From an uncultured Spirochaetales bacterium (GTDB lineage Bacteria; Spirochaetota; Spirochaetia; Sphaerochaetales; Sphaerochaetaceae), in contig CADBSO010000097.1 in assembly GCA_902797395.1 (NCBI GenBank), positions 1 to 64,000 on the forward strand: DNA of 64,000 bases, in the 5' to 3' direction. The notes under the pieces were generated by a model. It was not told where the DNA came from. It saw only the letters and a list, made by a program, of their open reading frames with translations, and ran no database searches. Numbering within the stretch: position 1 is the first letter of the stretch; each line of letters opens with the position of its first letter. Both the position numbers and the translations under genes were made by a program. Below are positions 8,893 through 17,239 of the stretch, in pieces.

Positions 8893-9510
8893 ATGGGAAA
8901 GATTGGTCGCAAAGGATTTTTTGTTTCTGTCGCGTTTGCGTTCTGTTTGGCTGTCATGTCTTTGGTTTCCTGCTCAACTTATGTTTCCGGCAGATGGATT
9001 ACTACTAGGATACCGGCTAAATACAACAACCCTGAATTTAATTATCTCAGAGCCAAGACAATAGCGTTGGAATCTTGCGGACTGGTTAATTTCACGCCAT
9101 TCCTCATAGGTGTTGAAAGGCAGGCAACCGGTTATGTATTTATCTTTTATGCCAAGGAGATTGACACGGTTTCGCGCATATTCGTTAGCGGTGACAAAGG
9201 CGAAGGAAAGGTGTTGCTGTTTGAGGATGAGGTCGTATCCGGCAAAAAATATGATTTCCTGAAGAACACTGATATGATCATTGATGCTGAAAGGGCTTTG
9301 AACAAGGTCATTAAGGGCGATGCGAAATTGAAGTCTCCTACAGAGGCAATGCCCGCATATACCTATAGCTGCAAATTCACAAGGACCAAGGATGATGATG
9401 CTTTTAGAGTTATATTCGGCACTGATAAGATGGAATACGATTTTGCGATAAAAGCCAATACGGGGGATAATAAGATTCTGAAGAGGGAGATAAAACCCCG
9501 CGACAAGTAG
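8893..9510 (+). CDS. Predicted lipoprotein of unknown function
   Basis: 205 aa. Lipoprotein signal with basic residues, hydrophobic core and lipobox LVSC (acylated Cys27). The remainder is a soluble domain rich in beta-strand-like stretches (FTPFLIGVERQATGYVFIFY) that I do not recognise. The start was chosen as the ATG at 8893; an ATG at 8888 is in another frame. It is followed 11 nt later by holA and is probably the first gene of a lipoprotein-holA-lptC transcript driven by the repeat-borne promoter. Confidence 0.75.
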   Translation: MGKIGRKGFFVSVAFAFCLAVMSLVSCSTYVSGRWITTRIPAKYNNPEFNYLRAKTIALESCGLVNFTPFLIGVERQATGYVFIFYAKEIDTVSRIFVSGDKGEGKVLLFEDEVVSGKKYDFLKNTDMIIDAERALNKVIKGDAKLKSPTEAMPAYTYSCKFTRTKDDDAFRVIFGTDKMEYDFAIKANTGDNKILKREIKPRDK

Positions 9511-9521
9511 TTTGGCATTCT

Positions 9522-10490
9522 GTGAAAAACGTTTATATCGTTCTTGGAGAGGAGAAGAAGGATGCGCAGGAGAAGATTAATCAGTTGCGCTCCGCATGTT
9601 TGGTGGAAAAGGCCGATGTGAGATTCGCTTTCGATTCTTATGATGTTGCCAGAACCATATCCGATATCGAAACGCCTTCGCTCTTTGGTGATTCTTTTTT
9701 TATCGTATTGGAGTGCGCGGAGATGCTTTCCGACAAGGATGCCGCTCTGCTGGCCAAGAGCATTCAATCGAATGATTTCAATGGCTTGATTGTTTTCAGG
9801 AGCGAACAGAACAGGATATCATCCCGCATTGAAAACGTGACGCCTGCGGCCAACAAATTCATTTTCTACTTGATGTTTGAAAGCCAGAAGCCTCAATTTG
9901 TGCGTTCTGTATTCAGAAAACTCGGATATGTCATTGATGCTGATGCCGTGGAGGAGCTTCTCGGTTTGGTGGATAACGATAAGGCTGCGATAGAAATGTC
10001 ATGCAAGCGTGTCGTTGACCTGATGTCTCTGCTCCGCAATGGAAGAAACAGCATTTCTCAAGCGGATGTCTCGGATTTTCTTGATTTTGATAAGGAAGAG
10101 GATTCCATAGAACTGTTTTCCCATGTGGCGAACCGAAGGCTCAGACCAGCATTGATGTCTGCTGAAAAAGCGTATAGAACTCAAAAAGGATTGTCCTCTG
10201 TGGTTCTTTCTCTTCTCGGATATGTTCGTAGGGCATCGTCTTATATTCAGAATATGAAAGAGCGTGGGAGCGATCCTTGGAAAGTGCATTTGATTTCAGG
10301 GGATATCACGGTTAGGTATCCTGCTGAAAAGGATTTTCTGAAGGATTTTGCCGCAAACTATAGTTTTGAAGCGTCCTTGCGAGCTGAATACCTGTTGCTG
10401 AAGTCCGAGAGCATCACTAGAAGCGGTCTGGATCCGGATATGCAGATGATTCAATTCGGAAGGGATTTGTCGAGGATTGTCAGATTATGA
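9522..10490 (+). CDS. holA: DNA polymerase III subunit delta
   Basis: 322 aa, about the family length. The delta subunit opens the sliding clamp within the clamp-loader complex in the cytoplasm. The N-terminal part shows the P-loop-less AAA+ fold typical of HolA (YIVLGEEKKDAQEKI, then a TPSLFGDSFFIVLECAEML strand pattern), followed by helical domains II and III. The start is GTG (VKNVY). Its stop overlaps the start of the next gene by 4 nt. The call rests on overall pattern and length, since this family has no catalytic residues. Confidence 0.8.
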   Translation: MKNVYIVLGEEKKDAQEKINQLRSACLVEKADVRFAFDSYDVARTISDIETPSLFGDSFFIVLECAEMLSDKDAALLAKSIQSNDFNGLIVFRSEQNRISSRIENVTPAANKFIFYLMFESQKPQFVRSVFRKLGYVIDADAVEELLGLVDNDKAAIEMSCKRVVDLMSLLRNGRNSISQADVSDFLDFDKEEDSIELFSHVANRRLRPALMSAEKAYRTQKGLSSVVLSLLGYVRRASSYIQNMKERGSDPWKVHLISGDITVRYPAEKDFLKDFAANYSFEASLRAEYLLLKSESITRSGLDPDMQMIQFGRDLSRIVRL

Positions 10491-11296
10491 GGTTTTTTGG
10501 AAAACCGCGGTTGCTTGCGCTTTTGGTTGCGCTTTCTTGCTTTTTCGTTTGCTTTCTGATTTGCTCGTGTGATGGAGGCGCTTCTTCTGATTCGGAAGAG
10601 GAACCCGATATAAGGCTTAATTCCACCCATTGCGTGATTTCGGAATCCGATCAGGAGCCGATTGTGATAGATGCCGAGGTTTTGGAGCTTTATTCCGAAA
10701 CGGATACGGTTGTTATGAGAAATGTAATATTCCGTCAAAACAAGAAGGATAGCGACAGGGTTGGAATTGCAGGAACGGCAGGTTATCTGAATTTGGATTC
10801 GAAGAATCAGGACGTTCATCTGGCTGATGGGGTAGAGCTTTTCATATATCCTGATGACGACGATGATGATGGCGACAACGCTTCTAAGCCTGCAGTTGAG
10901 GTTTCCGAGTCTGGTGTTGATAGCATTCTTGCGGATTCGCAACCGGACAATCAGGAGATGGATGATATAGGTTTGTCAGGTGATGCTGATGGCAACGCGG
11001 CCGGAAATTCTATTGCGGATGCGCCTGCGAATGAAAATCCGGGCGAAGACGCGAATGCGAGCATGAACGGGGCATCGGATAAAAACGCAAGCAATGCGAA
11101 CGAGGAGAATCCGCCGCCGATGGCGAACAGGATTCAAGCTGATGAGATTGTTTGGGGCAAGTATTCCAAGATGCTTGAGAGTCCGAAAAACGTTTCATTG
11201 GAGTGGGAAGGCACTGTTATAAGAGGAACCGGCTTCAAGGGCAACCTCAATACCGGCGAATTTTCTTTTGAAAGCGTTGAGGAAGGGCGATTGTGA
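10487..11296 (+). CDS. lptC: LptC-like lipid/LPS-export periplasmic protein with acidic insert
   Basis: 269 aa. The N-terminal hydrophobic segment ends in a possible lipobox (ICSC, Cys28). Two LptC-like stretches flank an unusual insert: the first half contains the beta-jellyroll start (EVLELYSETDTVVMRNVIF), and the end has NRIQADEIVWGKYSKMLE and GTGFKGNLNTGEFSFE, typical of LptC/LptA-type proteins (known role: handing lipid from the inner-membrane LptBFG complex to LptA). Between them, about residues 123-210 are low complexity and very acidic (runs of Asp, then Asn/Ala/Asp). The ATG overlaps holA by 4 nt. In a spirochaete the cargo need not be LPS. Confidence 0.65.
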   Translation: MRFFGKPRLLALLVALSCFFVCFLICSCDGGASSDSEEEPDIRLNSTHCVISESDQEPIVIDAEVLELYSETDTVVMRNVIFRQNKKDSDRVGIAGTAGYLNLDSKNQDVHLADGVELFIYPDDDDDDGDNASKPAVEVSESGVDSILADSQPDNQEMDDIGLSGDADGNAAGNSIADAPANENPGEDANASMNGASDKNASNANEENPPPMANRIQADEIVWGKYSKMLESPKNVSLEWEGTVIRGTGFKGNLNTGEFSFESVEEGRL

Positions 11297-11406
11297 TCGG
11301 GCGCTTGCATCGTTTTGTTGAAAAATTGACAAATCAAAAGAAAAAAAGGAAAATAAAAAAGTTATATCAAATCTGTTTCATTATCATGAAAAGGAGAATG
11401 TGAAAG

Positions 11407-11496
11407 GTGCCTTGCGGAAGAAAAAGAAAGAAGCATAAGATAGCCACTCATAAGAGAAAGAAGAAATTGAGAAAGAACAGGCATAAGCACAAGTAA
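11407..11496 (+). CDS. Small basic ribosomal protein, AURKAIP1/COX24 family (bS22-like)
   Basis: Only 29 codons. GTG start, then PCGRKRKKHKIATHKRKKK and LRKNRHKHK, ending in TAA. More than half of the residues are Lys, Arg or His, and the KIATHKRKK.LRKNRHK pattern is that of the bacterial AURKAIP1/COX24-domain peptides that bind the small ribosomal subunit (mS38/bS22 family). An AAAGGAG site lies about 13 nt upstream and AAAG directly before the GTG; an ATG-TGA start-stop lies between them. TTGACA at 11326-11331 may be its -35. A terminator follows at 11554. Confidence 0.82.
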   Translation: MPCGRKRKKHKIATHKRKKKLRKNRHKHK

Positions 11497-11553
11497 TATC
11501 TGCGTTTCATTCGGTGCGTTTGCATGTCCTAAAAACATTATTATGCTTACGAT

Positions 11554-11589
11554 AAGGAGTCACTGCCGATGGCGGGACTCCTTTTTTTA
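11554..11589 (+). terminator. Rho-independent terminator
   Basis: AAGGAGTC / GACTCCTT arms around a 14-nt loop, followed by a run of T. It ends the small ribosomal protein transcript. Confidence 0.85.
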
Positions 11590-11685
11590 AGGCAGTTTCG
11601 AAACCTTATGTCTGCAGATGCTTGAGAATCAGGATATTGGGGTTTCAGGAGCGCCGTTCAGAAATGCGCGGGAAGGTGGTTTCAA

Positions 11686-14469
11686 GTGTTGAGGAAGAAG
11701 ATCATTCGTCTTTCCAAGTTGTTTAGCGGAAAGCTGTCAAGATACTATCGGATAAATGCGGAATCGTATGAGTATAGGATTCTATCCATACTTCTTACTG
11801 AAAAGCAGGCTGATGTTGCCTTGGCGGCTGGTTTGAGGAAGGAAAGAACGGTTTCCGTCCTGTCCAGAAAATCTGGATATACCATTGAGGAAGTGACCAG
11901 GGTTGCGAATGATCTCGCTGAATTGGGGCTTTTCTCGACATGGATGGATGACGGCACGAGAAAATATTATATGGACGCGTTCTTCCCGGCAACGATGATG
12001 AATGTCCTTACTAATAAGACTGTTGTTGCGAATCATCCGGAACTTGGGGAGCTTTATGACAAATATGCGGCCAAACTGGATGACATGTTTCCCGATAACC
12101 GTGCTGTTGGAACTGGGATGGTGCGCGTTCTGCCTGTTCAGGATTCGGTTTCGATCGATTCTTCTGCGGCTGCGGTGCGCATCGGTACGCAGGATGACGA
12201 CGATGACGACGAGCCTGATGAATCTGATGGTTCTGATGAATCCGCTGAAGGCATTTCTGATGATGATGGAATTGTCAGCAAGTACGAGAAGATATCGTTT
12301 TATTTGAACAAGGCGAACAGGTTCTGCCTCTCGTCATGCGCTTGTGCGGTTGCCAGGCGTCTCACTTGCGAAGGTGACGGGTTCATAGAGGATGGCAAAT
12401 GTCTTCATTTGGACAGGATGGCGGAGTATTATATAGAAACATGTCGCGGGCGTGAGATTTCAAGGCAGGAGGCTTTTGATTTCATTAGAAAGACCGATGC
12501 TGCCGGGTATCTTCATGTGCTGGTGAATACATATGGCCGTGGCAGGGCGCTAACCATATGCACATCCAAGTATTCGACTTGTTTCGGGTTGCGGGGTGCG
12601 ATAAGCCGCGGCACATATGCGTCTGTTGCGTCGAATTTCATTGCAGGATATAGCGAAAGCGATTGCATTGCATGCAAGGAGTGCATGAAGAAATGTCCTA
12701 CGAATGCGCTTCGCATGTCCAGCCGCTTTTCCATGGCGGATATTCATAAGATATTATTACCTAAGCGCAGGAGGGAAAACGAAGCGGAGCATATCGATTA
12801 TCGTGATAGCTTCGAGGAATGCGACAAGTCAGGGACTTCCCCTTGCATTTCCTTTTGCAGACTTCAGATGCCGATCCAATCGTTTTTGGAGCTGACAAAG
12901 GCTGGTGAATATGAAAAGGCGTATGGGCTTATGCTTGAAAACAACCCGTTTCCATCGATCACTTCTTTGCTTTGCGTTTGCAAATCCGAAAGGAATTGCT
13001 TGAGATTCAGGATGGATGAGCCTGTCGCTATAAAGGATGTCGAGAGGTTTCTCAGCGAAAAGTGTTCGGGAACATATCCATTGCCTAACACGCAAAAGAT
13101 CGGCGGAGGGACTTATGATGACAGGATAGCGATCATAGGTTCTGGAGTGGCTGGGATGTCGTGCGCTTACTTTCTTGCGAAGAAAGGATACAGGCCTGTG
13201 ATTTTTGAGAAGCAGAGGATTCCCGGCGGGGCTTTGGCGACTCATGTTCCCGCATACCGAATAAAAAGGGATGTTGTTGAGCAAGAGATTCTGAAACTTG
13301 AAAGGATGGGCGTTGAGATCAGGTGCGGCATCAGTGTGGGCGAGGACATAACCATAGATGAGCTGAGAAACGCTGGATTCAGAGCATTTCTCATAGCGAT
13401 AGGGATGCAGAAGGGTGAGATCATGCCTGCTGTCGGCAATGATGCTGATGGCATATATACTGGAATGGACTATTTGCGCAAGCTGAATATGAATGAGATC
13501 ACAACGCATAAGGGCGCTGTTGTAATTGTTGGTGATGGAATAGTCGCTTTCAGCATTGCGCGGAGCATAATCAGAAAAAGCGGTAATGATGTTTTCCTTT
13601 TTACCAATTGTCGCCGTGAGGAAATCGATATGGAGCTGGAAGAGATCCTGAACACCGAATCCGAAGGCGTCGAGATAGCGAATGGGTGGGCTATAAGTGA
13701 AGTCCTTAATACTGATGGAAGGGTAAGCGCAGCGGTTTTTAAGAAGATAGTTCGTAAGAATCCATATGATATCAGTCGCAGTGATGAGGAAGACGACGAT
13801 GATGATGCTTATGATGATGAGGATACACGGACCATTGAGTGCGCTACTTTGATTTATGCCGGACAGCAGAAGGTTGATTGGCGTGGCTTGGACAAGCAGT
13901 TCGGAGTGGAGGTCAATCCTGAAAATGATCTGCCTATTATAAACGAGAGGACGCTTGAAACATCAGCGCCGGGGGTTTTCGTTGCAGGAGATATGGCCGA
14001 AGGCGAATTCGGAGCAGCCGATTCGATAAATGAGGGCAGGTTGGCGGCAGAATCGATACATAGGTATTTGAGGCAAGGTCAGAATCTGGTTGCTGGAAGA
14101 AGGAAGGGGAACTATAGCCCTGTGAATAAGGATGCGGTTAATTATCAGACAATTGACTATGTCCGCATTCAAAGAATCAATGCTGATTATGAGAAGAAGT
14201 ATATGAATAGAAGGAACTTTTCTCTTGGAAAGAAGACATATACTGAGGATCAGGCCAAACTTGAATCATCCAGATGCTTGAATTGTGGAAAAGTAGCGTA
14301 TGATGACGGCAAATGCATCGGATGCGGACAGTGTGTTGTGAAATGCCCTACCGGTGCGATATGGATGGAGAAGCGCGCCAGGCGTGATTCGTTTTCGAGC
14401 GGATACGATGCGAATGTCTCTGCGATGGTTTTAAGCAGGGTCGCCAGCTCCAAAGGCAAGCGAAAATGA
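11686..14469 (+). CDS. Fe-S flavoprotein: winged-helix-like N-domain, 4Fe-4S, GltD-type FAD/NAD(P) oxidoreductase
   Basis: 927 aa. Residues 1-130 look like a winged-helix domain seen fused to ferredoxin modules. A cysteine-rich part then leads to a 4Fe-4S motif (Cys327, 330, 333, 337; CIACKECMKKCP). From about 380 it follows the GltD/small glutamate synthase subunit pattern: N-terminal cysteines, FAD site GSGVAG (about 483-490), a second dinucleotide site near 613 (VGDGIVA, imperfect), the GVFVAGDMAEG block, and a C-terminal ferredoxin (Cys877, 880, 883, 887; CIGCGQCVVKCPTG). Two acidic inserts interrupt it (about 165-195 and 700-715). Such proteins pass electrons from NAD(P)H; the acceptor is unknown. 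YgfK-type proteins of selenium-linked clusters have a related GltD-like core. Start GTG behind AAGGTGG; the stop overlaps the next gene (ATGA). Confidence 0.85.
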   Translation: MLRKKIIRLSKLFSGKLSRYYRINAESYEYRILSILLTEKQADVALAAGLRKERTVSVLSRKSGYTIEEVTRVANDLAELGLFSTWMDDGTRKYYMDAFFPATMMNVLTNKTVVANHPELGELYDKYAAKLDDMFPDNRAVGTGMVRVLPVQDSVSIDSSAAAVRIGTQDDDDDDEPDESDGSDESAEGISDDDGIVSKYEKISFYLNKANRFCLSSCACAVARRLTCEGDGFIEDGKCLHLDRMAEYYIETCRGREISRQEAFDFIRKTDAAGYLHVLVNTYGRGRALTICTSKYSTCFGLRGAISRGTYASVASNFIAGYSESDCIACKECMKKCPTNALRMSSRFSMADIHKILLPKRRRENEAEHIDYRDSFEECDKSGTSPCISFCRLQMPIQSFLELTKAGEYEKAYGLMLENNPFPSITSLLCVCKSERNCLRFRMDEPVAIKDVERFLSEKCSGTYPLPNTQKIGGGTYDDRIAIIGSGVAGMSCAYFLAKKGYRPVIFEKQRIPGGALATHVPAYRIKRDVVEQEILKLERMGVEIRCGISVGEDITIDELRNAGFRAFLIAIGMQKGEIMPAVGNDADGIYTGMDYLRKLNMNEITTHKGAVVIVGDGIVAFSIARSIIRKSGNDVFLFTNCRREEIDMELEEILNTESEGVEIANGWAISEVLNTDGRVSAAVFKKIVRKNPYDISRSDEEDDDDDAYDDEDTRTIECATLIYAGQQKVDWRGLDKQFGVEVNPENDLPIINERTLETSAPGVFVAGDMAEGEFGAADSINEGRLAAESIHRYLRQGQNLVAGRRKGNYSPVNKDAVNYQTIDYVRIQRINADYEKKYMNRRNFSLGKKTYTEDQAKLESSRCLNCGKVAYDDGKCIGCGQCVVKCPTGAIWMEKRARRDSFSSGYDANVSAMVLSRVASSKGKRK

Positions 14470-14873
14470 CGGCCGTTTTTGACGGATACAAGGTAGCGAA
14501 CGATACTTTCATATATGCTTTAGCGCCAAATGGGTGCTTTGAGAGGGTGTTTGGAAAAGGCATTGCCGCGCTTCTCAGGAAGATATCATCTTCCAATAGC
14601 GTGAATGAGGCTTGCGCTGATCTGGGTCTTTCGTATACCAAGGCGATGCGGATGATAAAACGTACCGAGCAGACTCTTTCGATAGTTCTTCTTGATAGGC
14701 ATAAGGGTGGTAGTGGTCGCGAAGGATCAAGATTGTCCGATGATGCGGTTCGGCTTTTGGAATTATTTGACGAATTGGAATCAAGAAACAGAAAAGCGGC
14801 GTTGGAAAACAGCATTGCCTTTTTGGAGGAGTTGGAACGGATCAGGAAATCGAAGGCTAATAGCCGCGCTTAG
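14466..14873 (+). CDS. ModE/LysR-type winged-helix DNA-binding protein
   Basis: 135 aa. A single winged helix-turn-helix (NSVNEACADLGLSYTKAMRM, residues about 44-63) followed by a wing and a short helix, matching the N-terminal domain of ModE and of LysR regulators (the RHKGGSGREGS wing is the usual RGGGGGG.. region). There is no C-terminal molybdate-binding (MOP) or LysR effector domain. The ATG overlaps the flavoprotein stop by 4 nt, so the two are co-expressed. Control of molybdoenzyme or redox genes, such as the hydroxylase cluster at 30-33 kb, is a guess from family and context. Confidence 0.75.
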   Translation: MTAVFDGYKVANDTFIYALAPNGCFERVFGKGIAALLRKISSSNSVNEACADLGLSYTKAMRMIKRTEQTLSIVLLDRHKGGSGREGSRLSDDAVRLLELFDELESRNRKAALENSIAFLEELERIRKSKANSRA

Positions 14874-14882
14874 GCGGATCAG

Positions 14883-16544
14883 ATGCTGAAAAGACTTGAA
14901 ATAGACAACTTTATTCTTATCGACAAGGTGCGTTTGGATTTTGATGGTTCGTTTTGTTGCATAACCGGCGAGTCTGGAAGCGGAAAGAGCATGATACTTA
15001 AGGCTTTGAACTCTTTGAGAACCGGAAAGATTGAGCCTGATTGGCGTTTTGATTCCGAACGTGATGTGAGATTATCCGCGGTGATAAGCATTCGCAACGA
15101 TGTTGCAACGCCTGAGCTGATTTCGCTTTTTGAGGACAATTCCATTGAACTCGAATCCGGAGAGATTATTTTCGAACGCGTTTTCGGTTCCGGCAGGATG
15201 TCTTCTTTCGTGCAGGGCTACCGCAAGCCGGCGGCGGTTTTCAATAAGATGCTGTCTTTGCTTATCGCTCAGAATTTCCAGCGCGATGAAGCCAGGATTC
15301 TTGAAAAGGGCTATGCTTTGCAATATTTGGATTCCTTTTCCGGAACGGTCCGCGAATGCGAGAATCTCAAGAGGCTCAGGAGCGATTACGTGTCGTTATT
15401 GTGCAAAATGGAAATGGAACGCCGGGCGCTGGAGAAAAGTCTTGATGACAAGGAATACCTGGAGCATGCTGTTTCTGAAATAAGCGCCGCTGGAATAGTT
15501 CCGAATGAGGATGAGCAGATACGCGCTAAACTTAAGAGCCTCAGGGATCGGGAATCCGTGCTTGCCGGGGCGAAGCATGCTCACGATGTTTTCTCTCACG
15601 GCCCCGCATCAGTTGTCAATTCAATAAGAATCGTATCTTTGGATTATGAAAGCATAATGAGAAAGGATGAATCGGTTTCGCGCATTTGCGATAGGATATG
15701 CAATCTGTCCGCAGAGGCTGAGGAAGTGGCTGAGATCATAAGGAAGCATTATGAGGAGCTGCAATCCGATGATTCATCTCCCGAATCTCTTGTTAATCGT
15801 CAGGATGCGCTTTCGCGATTGAAGCGCAAATACGGAGGAACTCTTGAAAGCGTACTTGCTTTCAAGTCGGAAGCTCAGAATAAGCTTGAAATGATATCCG
15901 ATTCCGATGCCAAGTTGAGAAAGGTTGAGCGGGAAGCCGAATTGCTTGAGGCGGATATTCTGGCCAAACAGGATTCATTGGATTCCAAAAGGGATGCTAA
16001 AAGGATTGAGGCTGAGAAAACGGTTGATGGCATTTTAGGTAGGTTATCCATGAAGGATGCTCGCTTTGAGATAAGGTTGGAAAAAAGCCGTGATGCTCAA
16101 TCCGGATCTTCAGCTGAGTTTTTCATATGCGTGAATAAGGGGAAAGGCAGCGTTCCGTTGAACGAGGTGGTTTCCGGCGGTGAGATGTCAAGGATATTCC
16201 TCGCGATGCTTTGCGCTGTAGGCGGCAGCGGATCGGAGTGTGAGATTTTTGATGAGATAGATGCGGGATTGGGCGGTCAGTCCGCAAGCAATCTGGCTCA
16301 ATATTTGAAGGACTTGTCGGCGAACAACCAGATAATCGCCGTGACGCACCAGGCGATTGTGGCGGCGAAAGCCGATTGCAATGTCCGCGTTTGGAAGAAG
16401 ATGAAGGGCGGTCGTACGGTTGTTGAGGCTGAGGTGATGTCGGCTGATCAGAAGAAAAAGGAGCTTCAGCGGATGATAGCTGGTGATGTGGCGCTGTCGC
16501 AATCCGCAGGAATGGAGGAGCTTCTAAGGGTTTTGGGTCAGTAG
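14883..16544 (+). CDS. recN: DNA repair ATPase RecN
   Basis: 553 aa, SMC-like repair protein acting at double-strand breaks. Walker A GESGSGKS at residues 29-36, a central coiled-coil region (about 150-370, rich in Lys/Glu/Leu), the ABC signature VSGGEMSRIFLAML near 427-440, and Walker B CEIFDEIDAGLGG near 455-467. The N-terminus MLKRLEIDNFILID is typical of RecN. It starts 9 nt after the regulator and may share its transcript. The downstream gap (16545-16598) shows no clear terminator. Confidence 0.95.
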   Translation: MLKRLEIDNFILIDKVRLDFDGSFCCITGESGSGKSMILKALNSLRTGKIEPDWRFDSERDVRLSAVISIRNDVATPELISLFEDNSIELESGEIIFERVFGSGRMSSFVQGYRKPAAVFNKMLSLLIAQNFQRDEARILEKGYALQYLDSFSGTVRECENLKRLRSDYVSLLCKMEMERRALEKSLDDKEYLEHAVSEISAAGIVPNEDEQIRAKLKSLRDRESVLAGAKHAHDVFSHGPASVVNSIRIVSLDYESIMRKDESVSRICDRICNLSAEAEEVAEIIRKHYEELQSDDSSPESLVNRQDALSRLKRKYGGTLESVLAFKSEAQNKLEMISDSDAKLRKVEREAELLEADILAKQDSLDSKRDAKRIEAEKTVDGILGRLSMKDARFEIRLEKSRDAQSGSSAEFFICVNKGKGSVPLNEVVSGGEMSRIFLAMLCAVGGSGSECEIFDEIDAGLGGQSASNLAQYLKDLSANNQIIAVTHQAIVAAKADCNVRVWKKMKGGRTVVEAEVMSADQKKKELQRMIAGDVALSQSAGMEELLRVLGQ

Positions 16545-16598
16545 TTCTCGCTTTTGAAATCCGCACAGTTTTCCAGATGGCGGCTTTTCGTATTGCTC

Positions 16599-16628
16599 TT
16601 GAAAATAGTGCGGAAAACAAGTTATAAT
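16599..16628 (+). promoter_or_regulatory. Promoter with -10 abutting the start codon
   Basis: TTGAAA, 18-nt spacer, TATAAT. The -10 ends only 3 nt before the first of three consecutive ATG codons (16632, 16635, 16638). The expected transcription start falls on these ATGs, which predicts a leaderless mRNA. Confidence 0.65.
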
Positions 16629-16631
16629 TTC

Positions 16632-17216
16632 ATGATGATGCGAAAATTGCTTCTGATGTGTCTGTTGTCTGTTGTTTCGGTCTGCGCTTTCGCCGGAGGT
16701 TTGAGTTATGGGAGGATCGGCATTGAAGCGGGTCCGAAATACAATTTGGTTGATGCGGTTCAGGGGCGTGGTGATGGTACTAGGCCGATGAGGTTTCATC
16801 AATTTCAAATCGAGGAGGAGCTCGTTGAAAAGAACTGTTTTTCCGTGCTTTTCGCATTGGCTGTGAAGCTTAGCTTCATTCACGATGTCGCATCCACAAA
16901 TGATTTGTTTGATGTTATGCGCCAGAGGACGTTTTTGACATTTAAGGTCGGACCGGATTTCTCGTTTTCAAATTCATGGTTTGTTTTTGCTGATTTCATC
17001 GTAGGCGGCGCGTTCTATTCGGATAGTTTTGGCTCGTATCTTGTTTTGGGAGCTGATGCTGGCGCTGGAGTTTGGCTGATTGAGGCGGCAAACGGTAGGT
17101 TCAAAGGGTATCTGAAGGCATATTTCGAGTATATCCGCGGGTCATATTCGAATGAATTCGGCATAGGGCTTGGTTTTGGTGTGTCAGTTGGCGATTCCGT
17201 GAAGCGGGCGGAATAG
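16632..17216 (+). CDS. Predicted outer-membrane beta-barrel protein, small
   Basis: 194 aa. A signal peptide with cleavage expected after CAFA (about residue 20) is followed by alternating aromatic/polar strands (FLTFKVGPDFSFSNSWFVFA, YLVLGADAGAGVWL, EFGIGLGFGVSVG) typical of small beta-barrels. No specific family is recognised. Start taken at the ATG cluster because the -10 box overlaps any longer reading frame. Followed 23 nt later by the metacaspase gene; the pair may be an operon. Confidence 0.7.
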   Translation: MMMRKLLLMCLLSVVSVCAFAGGLSYGRIGIEAGPKYNLVDAVQGRGDGTRPMRFHQFQIEEELVEKNCFSVLFALAVKLSFIHDVASTNDLFDVMRQRTFLTFKVGPDFSFSNSWFVFADFIVGGAFYSDSFGSYLVLGADAGAGVWLIEAANGRFKGYLKAYFEYIRGSYSNEFGIGLGFGVSVGDSVKRAE

Positions 17217-17239
17217 GTTTTGGGATTGGGATTAGGATT

